From NCBI GenBank assembly GCA_013398295.1, contig VZSF01006876.1:118552-182551 (forward strand): a stretch of 64,000 bases of DNA, written 5' to 3'. The stretch comes from Chionis minor. Its lineage: Eukaryota > Chordata > Aves > Charadriiformes > Chionididae. The notes beneath the pieces were generated by a model. That model ran no database searches and was not told the origin of the DNA. It saw only the letters and a list, made by a program, of their open reading frames with translations. Positions 12,001-24,595 of the stretch are shown here, in pieces (within the stretch, counting starts at the first letter, position 1; each line of letters opens with the position of its first letter). Both the position numbers and the translations under genes were made by a program.

Positions 12001-15000
12001 AGCACGGGTTTTTCAAAAACCACTCGCGATGCTGACTGCAGTTTCTGAGCACCACATCGAGACGCCCGGACCAGTCCCTCTCCTTTTCCTCTCTCCCCCT
12101 TCACAGCCAGAAATTGAGGCACCAAAATTGGCTGTTGTTTTCATAAAGCTTTTGAATGCTGGTGACTTGCAGCTGCCTAAGAAAACTTTGATCAAGAAAA
12201 CTGTGGATAGAAATGAGTCCTGACACAGAGATACTTGCTCTGGAGGAGACCTCAGGCATCCCTTTGGCTCTTCAGGGAGTGTAGCTTTCTTCTGCTTTGT
12301 TTCGTACTCAATCTGTCCCAGTGAGGTGTTGCCCCTTGCTCAGTGCCAATACTGCATGAACGGGAACTCTGAGGTTCCCACTCCTACCTGGGTACTGAAC
12401 ACTGAGAAACCTGGTCTCACAGGATCCAGAACACCAGGGAACATCTGAGTCAACGTGGTTGCTCAGCTTGTAGGATATGGCAGCGTGGGAGCAAATAAAA
12501 GCCACACAAGAGAAAGGGCTGATGAAAGATGAACAGATCTTTTCAAAGCTGCAAGAAAGTCATTCACAGGGCAACAAAAATATTCTATGGAGCATATCCC
12601 TGATGGTGGGATGGGATGCGAAGCAAAGTTGCTTGAAAATTTATCTCGTGCATTTTAGTTACCTCTAACTGTGTTCTATTTGTCCATTGACGAGTAGGGC
12701 AAAGCTTGGAGACAGACAGAAGTTACTGCTGAGTGTTAGATGGTCAGACAAGGATGAAGTTCACAGGGTACAGTGACATTTCTTTTCTCCCGGAAAATAA
12801 TTTCTGGGATAAAAATGGTATCCTGTGTTTTTGTTATTATTTTCTGGCTACTCCGTATCTGAAATGCCATACTCAGTTGCCGCTCTCTCTATGTCCTGGA
12901 GATCATTTTCCATGAAGAATAGCAGGCAATGTTAGAAATTTGATAAAGAGTGTCTCTCTCCTTTGATGAGTTCCTGCCCAAAATCTGAGGCAGAAGATGA
13001 GGAATTCAGCATGAAGGATACGGACCACAAGAAAGGACCTGACAGAAGCACAGTCACTCCCTTTGTTGCAATGCTTTAGGCTAACCATTATTCACAGCCC
13101 TTTCCTCATATTGCATCTTTCATGATTTGCTTAAGCGATTTTAAATTGCTTTTGTGATTTCATTTAGCGGAGACCACAATAAAAGTGACCCTTGAGTCTA
13201 TGAAATGAAACAGCCTGCACAAAGGGATTGAAGGCCTCAGCAGTGTGTGTGGGGTGACGGGTTTCTGTGCCGCACGCGGCGTGTTTGCGTGGGACAAAGG
13301 AAGGATAAAGGGCTCTCCATAAAACAGTGGAAGCGAGGAACAACGCTCCCAGCGCCTGCTCACAGCAGCCAGTGTAAAATCCATGTTAGCCAACTCTTTG
13401 CCTGTGTGAGCGAAGGGAAGAGCTTTGCCAGACAGTCCGTAACGTGATCACCAAGCAGATTTTTTGTTGAAAATAAAGGTTTGTTGGTTTGGTTTGGGTT
13501 TTTTTCTTTTTTTCCTAACCCCCAATGCTTTTCTCAGGGATGGAGGCAACAGGAAAATTGCACGGGAGTGCCAATTGCGTTTACTGAAGGTTTGTTACCA
13601 CAAAACTCTTAAATAGAGGACTTATTCTAGCAATATACCCAAGCCAGCATGCTTCCGATCAGGAGAAAAACTGGATCTCACTTTCCAGATGCTGTCAGAA
13701 GCGCAGCTCTTGCACTGCTCCCTGCTCCGAGGCGACTCGGAGAGGCAGAGTGCCGGGGTTGGGGGGGTCAGGGAGGCTTTTGGTGTAATATCTCCAGTGA
13801 GTAGAAATCTTTGGAAATGAGAGGTTGGGGGGGGAAAGGGGTTATATTGCTGCAACAAACCTTCCACTTGGCTCCTGCAAAAGCTTCTCAGAGAAAGACA
13901 AAAAACATCTTTGGGGCTCGTTCTCCAGGCTACGTCTTATTCGGATCCAACACCCAGCTCCTTGGGAAGAGGGGCACAGCCCCCTTACCCCGGTGTGCCC
14001 GTGCCTCCCCAGACCTGTTAGCCTGCTGCAGTGATGGCTCTTGATAACATCATGATTTTATTGACCGCGCAGAAATGCAGCTGAGCCTCTCCAGAGCTGA
14101 ATAAGGCACAAATGAAACAAGCCTCAGCAAAGTTGCTGCATTTTTATGCAGCTGCTTTGCTGGGCTGCTTTCAACTGTGCCAGAGAGCAAATCAGCTCTT
14201 GGTAACTCTATAATGGAGGAATCCCAAATCTGACCTCTGCGTTCTTCCCAGAGGCTCCGACCCAGCCCCTGGGGACAGGCTTCCACCATCTGAGACAAAA
14301 AGTTAAGCAGAAAGTACAGAGGAAATGATAAAAAAGCAACCTATTTTCATGCTATTTGGCTGCTCTTTACTGTTGATGACAAGTGGCCTGGTGATGTTAG
14401 ACAGCTCCCAGGGGGGTGAAGGGCAGGATTTGAAGCACTTTATCGGTGACACCTCATTTAAGGTATTACTCCCACTTTCCTCCACTTCGCAGAGAGCCAG
14501 TGTCTGGAAAGCCCTGGGGAAGAGGCTGCCTGCAATCCTCCCTGCTTGGCCCCTTGCGGAAAACATTATAGCTGGGGCTGGGCAAGAGAAATTTTATTCC
14601 AGCCATGTAGCACCTTTTGCCTGTGTTCTAGCAGGAGCCAGTGGTCGTGCTGTCACCCTGCACTGGCTGTCACACACTCACTGGCTTGTTTGCTCTGAGC
14701 TCTGAGCTCTCGGGGGGTGTTCCGTGTACCTTTACAAAAAGAACAGCCCCCCCCTTCCTCTCTGCTCCCTAATATGAAACAGTAAAAAACCCTTCATCAA
14801 CCCCAAAACAAACTTTTATAGAGGAAGAAAGACGGCAATGGGAAGCGGAGGCATCGGGAGAAATCTGATTTTGAGATTTTTGTCACTGTGGTGGCACAAT
14901 TTCCTATGATGCAGCTGTGTAATGAGTTCACATCTGTTAATGCCACATGTTGCTCTGCCTTGCACAGATGCAAAGTCTCAATTTTTCTAATTAGCAACAA

Positions 15001-15939
15001 CATGAAGTATATCTTAATTTTCTGTCCCCCTTCCCTCTAATAAACGTGATATTAACAAGGTTACATGCCTGCTTTCACGGGGTTTAATTGAATGAGAAGC
15101 GAGATTGGGTTAGATCACACCGTTCTTTTTAGGTGGGGTTCGCCCAGATGCAGAGACATCGATTCATTACAATAAGCAGCAAGAGCAGGACAGGAGGTGG
15201 GGGCACGCACCCCCCCTTTTGCAGCAGCCGTAGCAATCGTAACCACCGTTAGCTGTGTACGGCATTCCTCAAGCATCTCCGGACCAGGCTGCCTGTCTAT
15301 GTGTGTTGTACGTATATCTTTATTTTTTACAGTGTATGTGTAGAGGCAGGCCTGTAACACTAGCTCTGACCAGGGGTTCAGCTGCATTTCTGGTCTGAGG
15401 GGATGGCGGTCACAGCCCAGGTCCAAGCAGGTGAGGAGCAAGAGATGCCGGAGCCTACCAAAGCCATGAGAAGAAATCCAGCTGAGTCTGGAGAGAACAA
15501 AAAGGAACGGCCCTGTATTTCTTCATGCCGTGGGTCCTCAGTGGCGTCCCTATTTGAAACCGAACAACTTTACCTACTTCTGGCCATAAAAATGTGCTGT
15601 TGGGGCTACTGGGCAGCCTGTGAGCACAAGCTGGAGAGCTTTTCCCTGGGGTCCTCACCCTACTGATCGCAGCGGGGACAGGGACTTGCACAGGCGGAGG
15701 GAGGCACAGTGCTCCCTGCCGCAGGATCCAGCCCTCCCTGGCCAGCCTGCATTCATATTCCACCTGACTCTGCTGGGAGAAATCCACGGGGACCCCAACA
15801 GCAATTACTTGTGTGATTTAATTGGCATTATCATTTTACTGGCTTGACAGAGATAAATCGCCCTATTGGGTAAGGCTGCTACTGTGACAGCAAAAGCAGA
15901 AGGAAAGACTTTCTCCTCTCTGAAACAGGAGATGACTAC
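9016..15939. other. Non-coding stretch without recognised elements
   Basis: I see no gene. The longest open frame is 188 codons on the minus strand (10589-11155), with no splice signals, codon bias or family likeness. An A- and AAAC-rich run lies at 10595-10632. A short CpG-rich patch lies at 13250-13300 (GCCGCACGCGGCGTG). A possible repeat fossil lies at 12105-12185 (AATTGAGGCACCAAAATTGG) but is too worn to name. A signal-peptide-like open frame starts at 14325 (+), again without support. Confidence 0.4.
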
Positions 15940-16065
15940 CAGTGTATCTTAATAATTAGTGCTGTTATAATTAATCGGACTATTTGAGAGCCAATCTAAC
16001 AAACAAATGGAGGGCTTGATTGTTCAGTAATTGACAATTTGTTCCCAATGTGGTATCACTTGCTT
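15940..16065. promoter_or_regulatory. Putative homeodomain-type motif cluster
   Basis: TAATAATTAGTG, TATAATTAATCGG, AGTAATTGACAATTTG and TTGATTG follow within about 100 bases. That is a dense run of TAAT/ATTA cores. It lies directly before the A25 run. Support is motif density only. Confidence 0.3.
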
Positions 16066-16076
16066 CTGCTTTGTGC

Positions 16077-16101
16077 AAAAAAAAAAAAAAAAAAAAAAAA
16101 A
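16077..16101 (+). repeat. A25 homopolymer run
   Basis: Twenty-five consecutive A bases followed by GAATTGAG. I see no retroposed gene body to the left, so it is not clearly a poly-A tail. Length is likely to vary and to be error-prone in sequencing. Confidence 0.9.
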
Positions 16102-16226
16102 GAATTGAGATTTCCAGAGGGTTGGACCTTGGCCATGGCAAGGACAAGTGACTGTGTGAGAGAGCAAGGAGGAAAGGAGCATTCCCAGACAGCGAATGTC
16201 CCAGGGACCCATTTGTCTTGAACAAA

Positions 16227-16230
<4 letters not shown>

Positions 16231-16259
<29 letters not shown>
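16231..16259. repeat. (CA)14 microsatellite
   Basis: Fourteen CA units plus a final C, after AACAAACAAA. It encodes the artificial TH/HT and CV/VC runs seen in open frames on either strand. It is a candidate length-variable marker. Confidence 0.97.
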
Positions 16260-16262
<3 letters not shown>

Positions 16263-19200
16263 TTGTGATTCCTTCTGTTTCCCTGCTTTTCAGACAGTTG
16301 CAGGCAGCTGTCACCGCCTGTGTGGCTAGTTTTATGAAAAAGCGGAGTTTTCAGACCTTGGCCTTTCCATATCAGTTGCACCCTGGTTATACCCCCGGAT
16401 CTGCTCTCTTGCTGGCTGTATTTCTTTCCTCGCCTTGTCTCTCTCTCCCCTGTCTCTCATTTTACCCTCTGCTCTGCAGCGCGGCCATCGGGAGCTCTGA
16501 ACCCAGCAATCTGCTGATGTTGGTCCGTGGGCTGGGAGCACCCAGCGTGGGGTGTGTAGCTGTACTGGGCACTGCAGCACCGGGCTGGTGCTAGCCAGAT
16601 GCAGACTAGGCTGCACGTGATGCTGTGCAGAGAGAGGTGTGAGGGACCTATTCCCACCTCCAAAGAAAGCACAGCAAAAGCAACCAGAGGGTGGGCAAAA
16701 TTCTGTGGGTTTGGTTTGGTTTGGTTTGCTTATATTATTTAAGCGAGGGAAGTGAGACACAGATATTTTGCTGGTAAAATCTATGTGTGATGCTCTCAGA
16801 CTTTGAAAAACAGTTAAGAGTTTCCTCTCCTCCGGGAGATTCCCTCTTGCTATCTGGATGAGAGCTTTTTTTCTTTCTTTCACCTAAAAACAAACACCTC
16901 CAAGGCCCAGCGCATCAGTGCTCCCATGGCACCTCCTTAACTCCCGCCGGCTCCTGAACTCCTGTCTGTGCTGACCTGGAAGGGGCTTTGTATCACATTT
17001 AAAAGGTAGTAATAATCACAGCTCGGGCGACCCTGCAGGGAACCCTGAACTGTCACGGTTCTCTAGAATTGGCCTTGGCCACCAAATGTGCATGGACGAG
17101 TATCCATGCAGCCTGGGGAAAATCATTTTGGACCTGGCTTTTGCTCCCAACACAATTCCTCCCGGTTGCAGCAGAATTGCTGCTGCATCCGAAGAGGCTG
17201 TGAACAGCTCTGCCAAGTGGCAACGCTTCTCCCCCCCCGCCCAGTTTAAATGAGATATGAATAATTGATTCACCTCCTGAATAATTAATTGGATATTCAA
17301 TAATGAAAGTAATTGTTTGGCTCATTCCCCCATTGATAATCAAGCTAATCTTCTCCTCCAATATGTGGGCCATACGCATATGTAAAGCAGGGAGACAGTT
17401 TATAGGCCGGTAATACAGCTAATGTGCTCGGTGCGAGGTCACCTTGTCCAAATATCTCAGCAAGTCCCAGGGCCGCTCTCGGCTGGGTTATCTACTGCAC
17501 AGCCAAGCTGTGTGCAGCAGGGCTTGGCTGGGTTTTTTTTTTTCCTCCTCATTTTGATTGCCGAACATCTCCCACCAGGGAGGAGTCTTCTTTTACAGTT
17601 TAAACAAAAATCGTCAGATGCCACTTGGTCCAATTAAGGCTTGCAAGGGAGTTTTCTTCTTCCTCTAGTCAATAGTGTGCAGATTAAAGAAAGCAAGCGG
17701 CTCTGAATCCACAGGGCTGCTCTCTTCTGGAGGCATTAGAGCTCAACTCCACAGAGAGGCTCCAGAGCTAGAGCTTTCCTTTGCCACGACCCCTTTAGAA
17801 ATCAAAATCAAACCCAAGCACGTTAACGCTGGCTTTGTGGCTGCTGCATTTGGATTTTTTGAGCTTCTAATGTTGCAAACCTCGTGAAGCCTGGGAGACT
17901 GAGCTGACGTCTTCATGCATGGCACCAAGTAGACCTGCTCTCTGGAGAGGAGCTCAGCGTTGGCCGTGGAGTTTGAGCGGGTGACACAGTCCCAGGTTAT
18001 CTCACGGGCATTTTTGGGATGTCCACCTGAGGTCCCCCCATGCGGTGGGTTTACCAGCATGGACAGAGTTGTGGTACCAGATCTGCTAAGGAGGTCTGGG
18101 GTTCAACCACGACCTAACGCCACAAAATCAAGCAATGTCAACAGAGCAGCGGGACTGAGCCAGATGTTGGAGGGATTTAATATTTGCAAATGCAAACTGT
18201 AACACCAGGCAACCATGCCTGCATCCGCCAAATCCCACTGAGCCTGTGATTCCTGCTCATTCCTACTGCTGGGTCTGAGCAGGGAACAGGGTCCCAGCAA
18301 ACAATGCAAAGCCACAAAATGTGGAAGATGTTTGCAGGTGATGCATGGCCTGTCCCAGAGCCCACAGATGCTGGTGCTAATGGGTTAATCCTCTACCCGT
18401 CATGGGAGGTTGCCTGGCAGAAAGGGCATTCGGGAAGCTCTGCTGTGAGCTGCTTGGGTTTCATCTTGGGCTTGTTTATAATGAAATTAAGGGCTGAAAG
18501 AAGCCTGTCCCCACTGTATTGTGTGTTTAAAGAGCGGTCGCACTAATGGCAGAGCTTATCAACATTGCTGTGGGCAGGTAAACAGAAAAAGCATCTTAAG
18601 ATGCTGTGTGCAGCGAGGTGAAGGCTGTGATGGTCTGGAGCAAGGGACAGAGGCAGTTGTGCTGCTCTTGCTCCTGAGATACTTCCTGAGTGACCAGCCT
18701 TGCACCTTCCTTAGTCTCTGCTGACGGGTCTGTGCCCTGCAGAGACAGGGCTCTCAACTGGTCTCAAACTCTGCCCTGAGTTTCTGCTACGTCTCTCTGG
18801 AGCTGCTCTGAATGGAAGTTTCCTAGGAAAGGCAGCTGAAATAGCTTTACTGGGTTAGTTTGAGAACATCATTAGGAGCTTTCAAGCCTCTATGATTCCA
18901 TCCTGAGTCCATGCACCAAAGGCAGAGTTCAACTGAGGTGGGCACCCCCAGCAAGGACTCTTTCATCCTGGAGCACAAGAAGTTTAATTCACTGTACAAA
19001 ACCACACTTTCTGAGGTGTCACAGGGCAAGGTAGTGCCTGAGGTGTCTACCTGGAGGACAGGAGATGAAGATGCAGTTTGGGAAGATCAAAGCAGTGAGC
19101 TCCAGCATTTTACATTTTGCCATTAGCCTCAAACCTTCAAGGTGAGGAGTGGCCCTTGAGTCAGAGCGAGCTACACGTGCCTGGTACATCCTGACACTTT

Positions 19201-20029
19201 GAGGCTTCAGCCTCTGGGTCCCTTGTTCTCCTGGCAGCAGCACTGAATGAAAACAGTTACCTGGAGATTGATGCACTACCATAAATGTGCATGTGGGAAC
19301 CATTTAAAACGAAAAAGTAATGCAGCAGAGTGTTCCTGAAGAAGGATCTGTTTGAGATGACAGCGCAATCTGGGAAACCCTCCACTGCAAAAGCTACTTG
19401 AATTTAGGTGCCTTTCATTTTAACCAGTTTAATTTCTTTATGAGGGTTTTCATTTGAAAAAGTGGCAGCACCGACAGGACTCGGAAAGATTCGTCTTCAG
19501 CCAATTTACTCTGCAACCGATTTATCATTTCATCAGTAATTTAAGCAGAGACACTTGATCGTGCATTCATTTGTATTGCTCAGGGCTGCTTGGTTGTGTG
19601 TTACTTGTGGAAAGCATGAGGACAGATCATTGGGGAAGGGGCAATGCCAGGAGTTTTCCTAAGAAACCTCTGCAAAGACGACTTTGTCCACGGACAAGGG
19701 GAAATGCCAGAAGCCCATCATCTGGGTAAAGAAAATAACCCCCAACTTCCTTTAAAGCTCTTTCCTTTCCTGGGGTAATTTGGTGTGAAGATGGCAGCAT
19801 CCCCCTTCCCTCCCCTCTCCAGGCTATTAAGGGGTTTCTGATGGGTTCCCAAGATCAAAGCTCCCTCGGTGATTTAATTGATGTGTGGCTGCTGCCTGAG
19901 GGTGGGGGGGATGCAGGGGCTCTGGGGAGGGAAGGGGAGCCCAGAGGGATACGCTGCAGCCCCGCAGGAAGAAATACAGCAGAAAGCCACCCTCCTCTGC
20001 CTGGCCATCACGCCGTTATTTATGCACAC
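16260..20029. other. Non-coding stretch
   Basis: No gene seen. A short (GGTTT)n run lies near 16709-16727. A TTTGGATTTTTTGAG-type T-rich area follows at 17845. At 18075-18115 GAGGTCTGGGGTTCAACCAC faintly resembles a MIR tRNA-like part but lacks the rest of the element. Open frames here show no codon bias. Confidence 0.4.
17255..17400. promoter_or_regulatory. Putative conserved enhancer-like block
   Basis: Very dense homeodomain/TALE-type words: ATAATTGATTCA, GAATAATTAATTGGATATTC, AATAATGAAAGTAATTG, CATTGATAATCAAGC and CATACGCATATG, all within 145 bases and without simple repeats. It sits next to a C8 run. Inference from motif content only. Confidence 0.35.
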
Positions 20030-20300
20030 ACATAAACGGTTTCATGCATCCCACTGAAATCTCTGTTATTTGTCAATGAGATCCCCTCCCTCCCACTCTG
20101 TCTTAGCTAACATTTACAGTAAATCTGTTACACTGACCATTAAATCTGAAGCTGCCCTGAGCGATAGTTTCAATGGGTGTGTTGACAGCCCGAGTGTTAA
20201 TAATGATGCAAACACTAACCTGTTTATTGATTTGCTTTTTGTACCCTTCATCCTAGCTCACTGCTTCTCACTCTCAGAGGAGAAATCCTAGAATTAGTAA
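20030..20300. promoter_or_regulatory. Putative conserved non-coding element
   Basis: Contains GTGTTAATAATGATGCAAAC and CTGTTTATTGATTTGC, the second a forkhead-like core next to a TGATT word, plus TTTGTCAATGAG and CTAGAATTAGTAATC. Balanced composition, no repeats, no coding frame. Needs alignment. Confidence 0.3.
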
Positions 20301-20677
20301 TCAGGTGACAGCTCAGAGCCCCAGTCTGTTCCCAGCAGTGTCATCCAACCCAAACTCCCGGAGATAAATTACAGGTGCCGTATTCTGCCTCTGCCAGCCA
20401 TTCAATATACTGTTACTCAATGCAAGATGTAGTATTTGTCATTGGTGCCAGCAGACAGGAGGAAAAAAAAAAAAAAGAAACATTAACACAGACATGAAAA
20501 GCTTTTAACTTTGACAAGAGAAGCATAGGAAAGTTTTAAATTTAGCCCCTCCACTGAAGGCCACCGCCTATCCATTAAAGAAGCTTGTCAGACGGCGGTT
20601 GGGGTGGAATGGAGCTGGGATGGGGATGCTTAGAAGAAACCTGATGTGATCATGGTGTTTTCTCCTCCTCCCACCAG

Positions 20678-20807
20678 GCGGATGCCTGCCTACAACAATG
20701 CTCAGGAGCACCAAGTTGGTGAAGGGCTTGTTGGGTTCCTGCGAACAAATCGGTCTATTCACAAGCCGGAATTCCTTGAAGTTGAGATGCAGATGGGTTC
20801 ACGGAGG
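20678..20807 (+). other. Candidate exon, 130 bases
   Basis: The acceptor TTTTCTCCTCCTCCCACCAG is very good and the donor GGAGG|GTAAGC matches consensus. Two plus frames are open. The one that ends in phase 0 includes RMPAYNNAQEHQVGEGLVG and SIHKPEFLEVEMQMGSRR. Codon use is neutral in this frame, and the second frame and one minus frame are also open, which weakens a protein claim. It could be an exon of a non-coding transcript. No family recognised. Confidence 0.3.
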
Positions 20808-22881
20808 GTAAGCAAACAGGAGCTTTGATTCACAGCTTGTGGGGCTGAGAGTCATCCCAGGCAGTGGGGAACACAAGATAAGCAGGGACACAGCCCCAAG
20901 GGCTGGTCCTGCTTGTCCCCTGCTAGAAGAACCAAGGACCAAGACCCCAAAGCAGTCCCATCTGAGCTAACCGACAGGGTTCCCCAGATTGTAAAGTGCA
21001 AAGAGAGACGCAAATAGAGCCTGAAGAGGAGCCAGAAGCTAACTTCTCCAGGGGATCAGTCCTACATCAAGTCAGGAACTGCAGGTACTTTCCCCGTGAC
21101 GGGCTCCATGTGACATTCGGCACTACACAGCACAGCTTTACCAGTGACCTGCACATGCTTGTGTAAGAAGGTGAAGTTAAATGAAAGCTAGGCTTCACAT
21201 TCCCCATCTAGCAATGCTTTTTGACCTATGGTTTTTATGGTCAGGAGAGAAACCTGCCAGTAAATAAGCAGAATTTATAAACCCTGCAAGGGCTCTGATA
21301 TACTCCCCAGGAGCCGGGGCCCCAAAGGCTTTCAGTGGCATTTATAAGCTTCACTCAGTTGTCAGACTCCTTAGTTCCTTTTATTTCTGCTAAGTTTATA
21401 AGCTCTGAAAAAAGCAGTCTGCAGCGTTTATTAACTGCACTGCAAAGCTGAAGCAAAGCAGCTGATCCAAAAGAAACACAATTCTACCTATGCCGCTTAA
21501 ATGTGCTTCAAATCAAAGCCCCACGTTCTGTTTATTTCATCCTGTCTTCTAACAGGCACACATCATCAGACAGATAGACATGTGTTATTTTAGAAAATAA
21601 AATTACACCCATGCTAAAAATCCTTGTAGGTGCCTTAGTTCATTAGGAGGAAACTGAACTAAGCATCCAACAGACCACTAAAGGTGGGAGTTTATCGAGT
21701 CCTAAATATTAGTATCTATGTGAATATGTAATGGTGTCCATAAGGAGAAAATAAAATCCAATATCACGCATGTTTCAGTATGACTAATATTTTTAATAGG
21801 GTCCTTCAGCTCTGTGAAAAACCAGGTATTAGATCCAGGTGCTGGGGAATTAACTGTGGCAGCCAGCATTTTGGTGAAGAAGTGTTTAGTAGTTTAGTTG
21901 TCACGCAGAAGTAGCTTCAGGACAGCAAGATAAGGCACTGGTGTTGACATATATAAAATAACCGCACAAATTATAAATCCCAAGGTATTTTAGACTACCT
22001 GGTATGTCTGCAATGATGCTGAGGAAAACAGAGCTTTTTTCCACAACGGAATGGACATATAGATTTGCTCCAGTTATTGGTGTAAAACAGAGCAATGACA
22101 GATTCCTCCCCCTCAACCCCATTTCAGTAAACATAAAGGGTGAAATTCTGAATAAGCAAAGTTTTAGCATTGATTCCCTACACCATCCAAGATTTCAAGA
22201 CTATTTTTTTTTAATTCAACATCTTTTTTTTCCCTTTCCTTTTTACTTTTCCTAATAGCACTGTCTGCTGTCCTTCATCACGTGTCTCCAAAACTGTAGA
22301 GTTGATCAACTGGTGAGGGATGAGCAGTTCTGAACAATGATTTAACATTTCAAGTTTAATTAAACCTGCAGATGTGCTTGGACTCCACCTTTTGAATGTG
22401 GATGAGAGCTAAAGCCCATGGCTTGACTGAATTGCATTTTTCACTGTAGGAGCTGTTTAGAGTTCTCAGGTTGGTACCAAGAAATATATGAATTTAGCAG
22501 AAGAGAAGCAAAGGAAGAAGAAACTGTCCGAGAGCTGAGGATTGTGTGTGCTGGGAGGGATGATGAAATAACAGGGGTATTTGTAGACAGAATTACTAGA
22601 AGCGGGAGAAGCACAGAAATAAAACCAAAGCCCAAGAGGAACAGAAACCACATGAAATTAGCAGAAAGGAGAACAAAGCCTCATCCTGAGAGACACAGAA
22701 GGCCAATCTTAAATAATTATAGTAGCAGTTAAACTTTAAAATCAGGATGTGTACCTACCATGGTTCCTCCAACAGGGCAAGTCTCTCCTCCTCCCTTTTT
22801 TGCACAGATTTCCCCAGACAATCCACAGTCCTTCCCTTCCTTTATTTATGTGGGTTCATATTTCATAGCTTTTGTTCACAG
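20808..22881. other. Non-coding stretch between candidate exons
   Basis: No gene or recognised repeat. Purine-rich DNA at 22490-22700 and short T runs at 22205-22240. If the flanking candidate exons belong to one transcript this is intron. Confidence 0.35.
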
Positions 22882-23032
22882 TATTCCCAGTGTGATTTAT
22901 GACCAAAGAGAAACACTGCATCCAGGTGATGATCCAGTCCATCATCCCTGCGGAGATGCTGACCACTGTCGGGAAGCCCAGAGACCTGTTGTACCACATG
23001 ATGGAGAACAAACACAAAAAGGGGGCTTCCAG
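22882..23032 (+). CDS. Candidate coding exon or exon remnant, unidentified protein
   Basis: This is the most coding-like plus-strand segment. From the ATG at 22899 to the donor TCCAG|GTGACA at 23032 the frame is open, and by hand count 36 of 44 codons end in G or C, although the surroundings are near 40-45% GC. The peptide begins MTKEKHCIQVMIQSIIPAEM and continues with KPRDLLYHMMENKHKK. The pattern EK-x5-MI-x-S-x-x-P faintly recalls the signalling helix that enters the first catalytic domain of membrane adenylyl cyclases, type 9 most of all, but I would not assign it. A good acceptor (TTTTGTTCACAG) ends at 22881, yet in this frame TGA stands at 22893-22895. So either the exon carries the start codon (in a weak context), or another acceptor is used, or the exon is a decayed relic. 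It leaves in phase 2. Confidence 0.45.
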
Positions 23033-24595
23033 GTGACAAGGGAAAAGCACAGTTCCACAATTCTTGTAATTTGGACAGCTGGATGCAAAGAAAAAATATC
23101 CTTTCTCCTACTATTCCTCTCCCTGAACAAGCTTTGATATTAAAAAAAAATATCTCAGGAGGCTAAATATATTCAATTCATTTTAGCCTTAACTAAAATG
23201 ACCCATTTTAAATGCATGCTACAACAGGGTAAATCTCCCCGCCTCGATACCACCCTTGGCTGGTCTGGAATGCTCCACGTTTTCCTTCCAGTTTTCTGCT
23301 TTGCCATTAATAAATCAAGATTTCTTTGCCTTGCTCTGCACCTTGGCAGCTTTTGCAGACCATTAATACCAAGACAGGGATGTTAAGCTCTTGGTCCCAA
23401 GGTGTGTGCATGGAGAGGCTGGGACACCGATGGGACTGTGGTCACAGGGGGATGCACCCTGGGGACACATTGACTCCCAAGAATGTCCCCACGGGATCTG
23501 GCCGGCCCACTCTGCACTGCCACCAGCCGTCGCGTTCTGGGGTGGACCCTGGGATAAATCCCAATGCAAGGTGTCTCCCTGCTGTGAGCCCCTCGCTCAG
23601 CTCTGTAGCGCTTTTGCTGCCTGTGCCCTGCTTTAGCAGTGGCTTTGCAAAGGAGCATCTCCAAGGAGCATCTCCTTCTCTGATATTATTGACGTCTTAT
23701 TCCCATCCCCTGGATTTCTCATCCAATTCAGCCCTTCCATCCCTAGCAGTATGTAGAAGAGGCTAGCACCCTTGCTTTATTTTTTTCAGGTCTGTTCCCA
23801 TCAGAAGAGGGCCGGAACAAAGCTTGGCAATGAAAGGCAATTTCTCCTAACCCGGTGGGCGAGCACAGCGTGGTAAGAGTGCTTTTAAACCAAAAAAAAT
23901 CCAATAACTTCCATATAAATTGTCCAGGAGAGAAAACTTTGTGTTTTTGACATTTGTAGCTGTTTCAGCATTTTTCCGTGGAAGATGAAAAACTTTTGCA
24001 TTGAGCAAAACACAGATTTATGATCAATAAAGTGAAGTTTAACAGTTTACAGGGGTCATACATTCTTTTTTTTTTAAAACTGATATTAAAAACTATTTTT
24101 CCCTCCCAACCACGTGAGGAATCCTCTCCAGTGTCAGTCAGAGTTTCAGCGTAGTAAAGCAGCTAGCAGAGCACTGTGGATAATCGCTGGCTGGGGTTTC
24201 CTGCGGGATGAGCTGCCACCCAAGCCATCCCTTGCTGACCTTCATGCAATAAACCCCCCGATGCCCATTAAGACCTGGTATGGACCTCGAGGGCTGAGTC
24301 TGGGCTTGCCCAGTGCTTTAGAGAGTTTGGGAGGAAAAGGTTGCTGCAGATCCCTTTCTGGACCATAAAATAAACCTATTTTTGGTAGCTCTCCAACAAG
24401 GCTCTGCAAGCCTTAGTGTAGCGCAAGGTACAGGCAGGGAGCGGGCGGCTGCCAGACAAATAACTGATTTACACAAGTGGTTTGGGAACTGCTGGTGAGT
24501 ATCGGGTATGTGGAAAATTTATTGCCACCACCTTGTGTCGGGCTGCGAACGGTCAGGGAGCTTCAGGGATGACTTCTTCCCATCACGGAACTTAG

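Noticed and set aside
12105..12185. Text like AATTGAGGCACC, considered as an ancient repeat
   Set aside because: One weak block only; order of further blocks could not be confirmed.
15980..16594. Open frames with CVCVCV or THTHTH and KKKK/FFFF runs
   Set aside because: Products of the (CA)14 and A25 runs.
18075..18120. Possible second MIR fragment
   Set aside because: Only the GGTTCAA-type word is present and the following core motif is missing.
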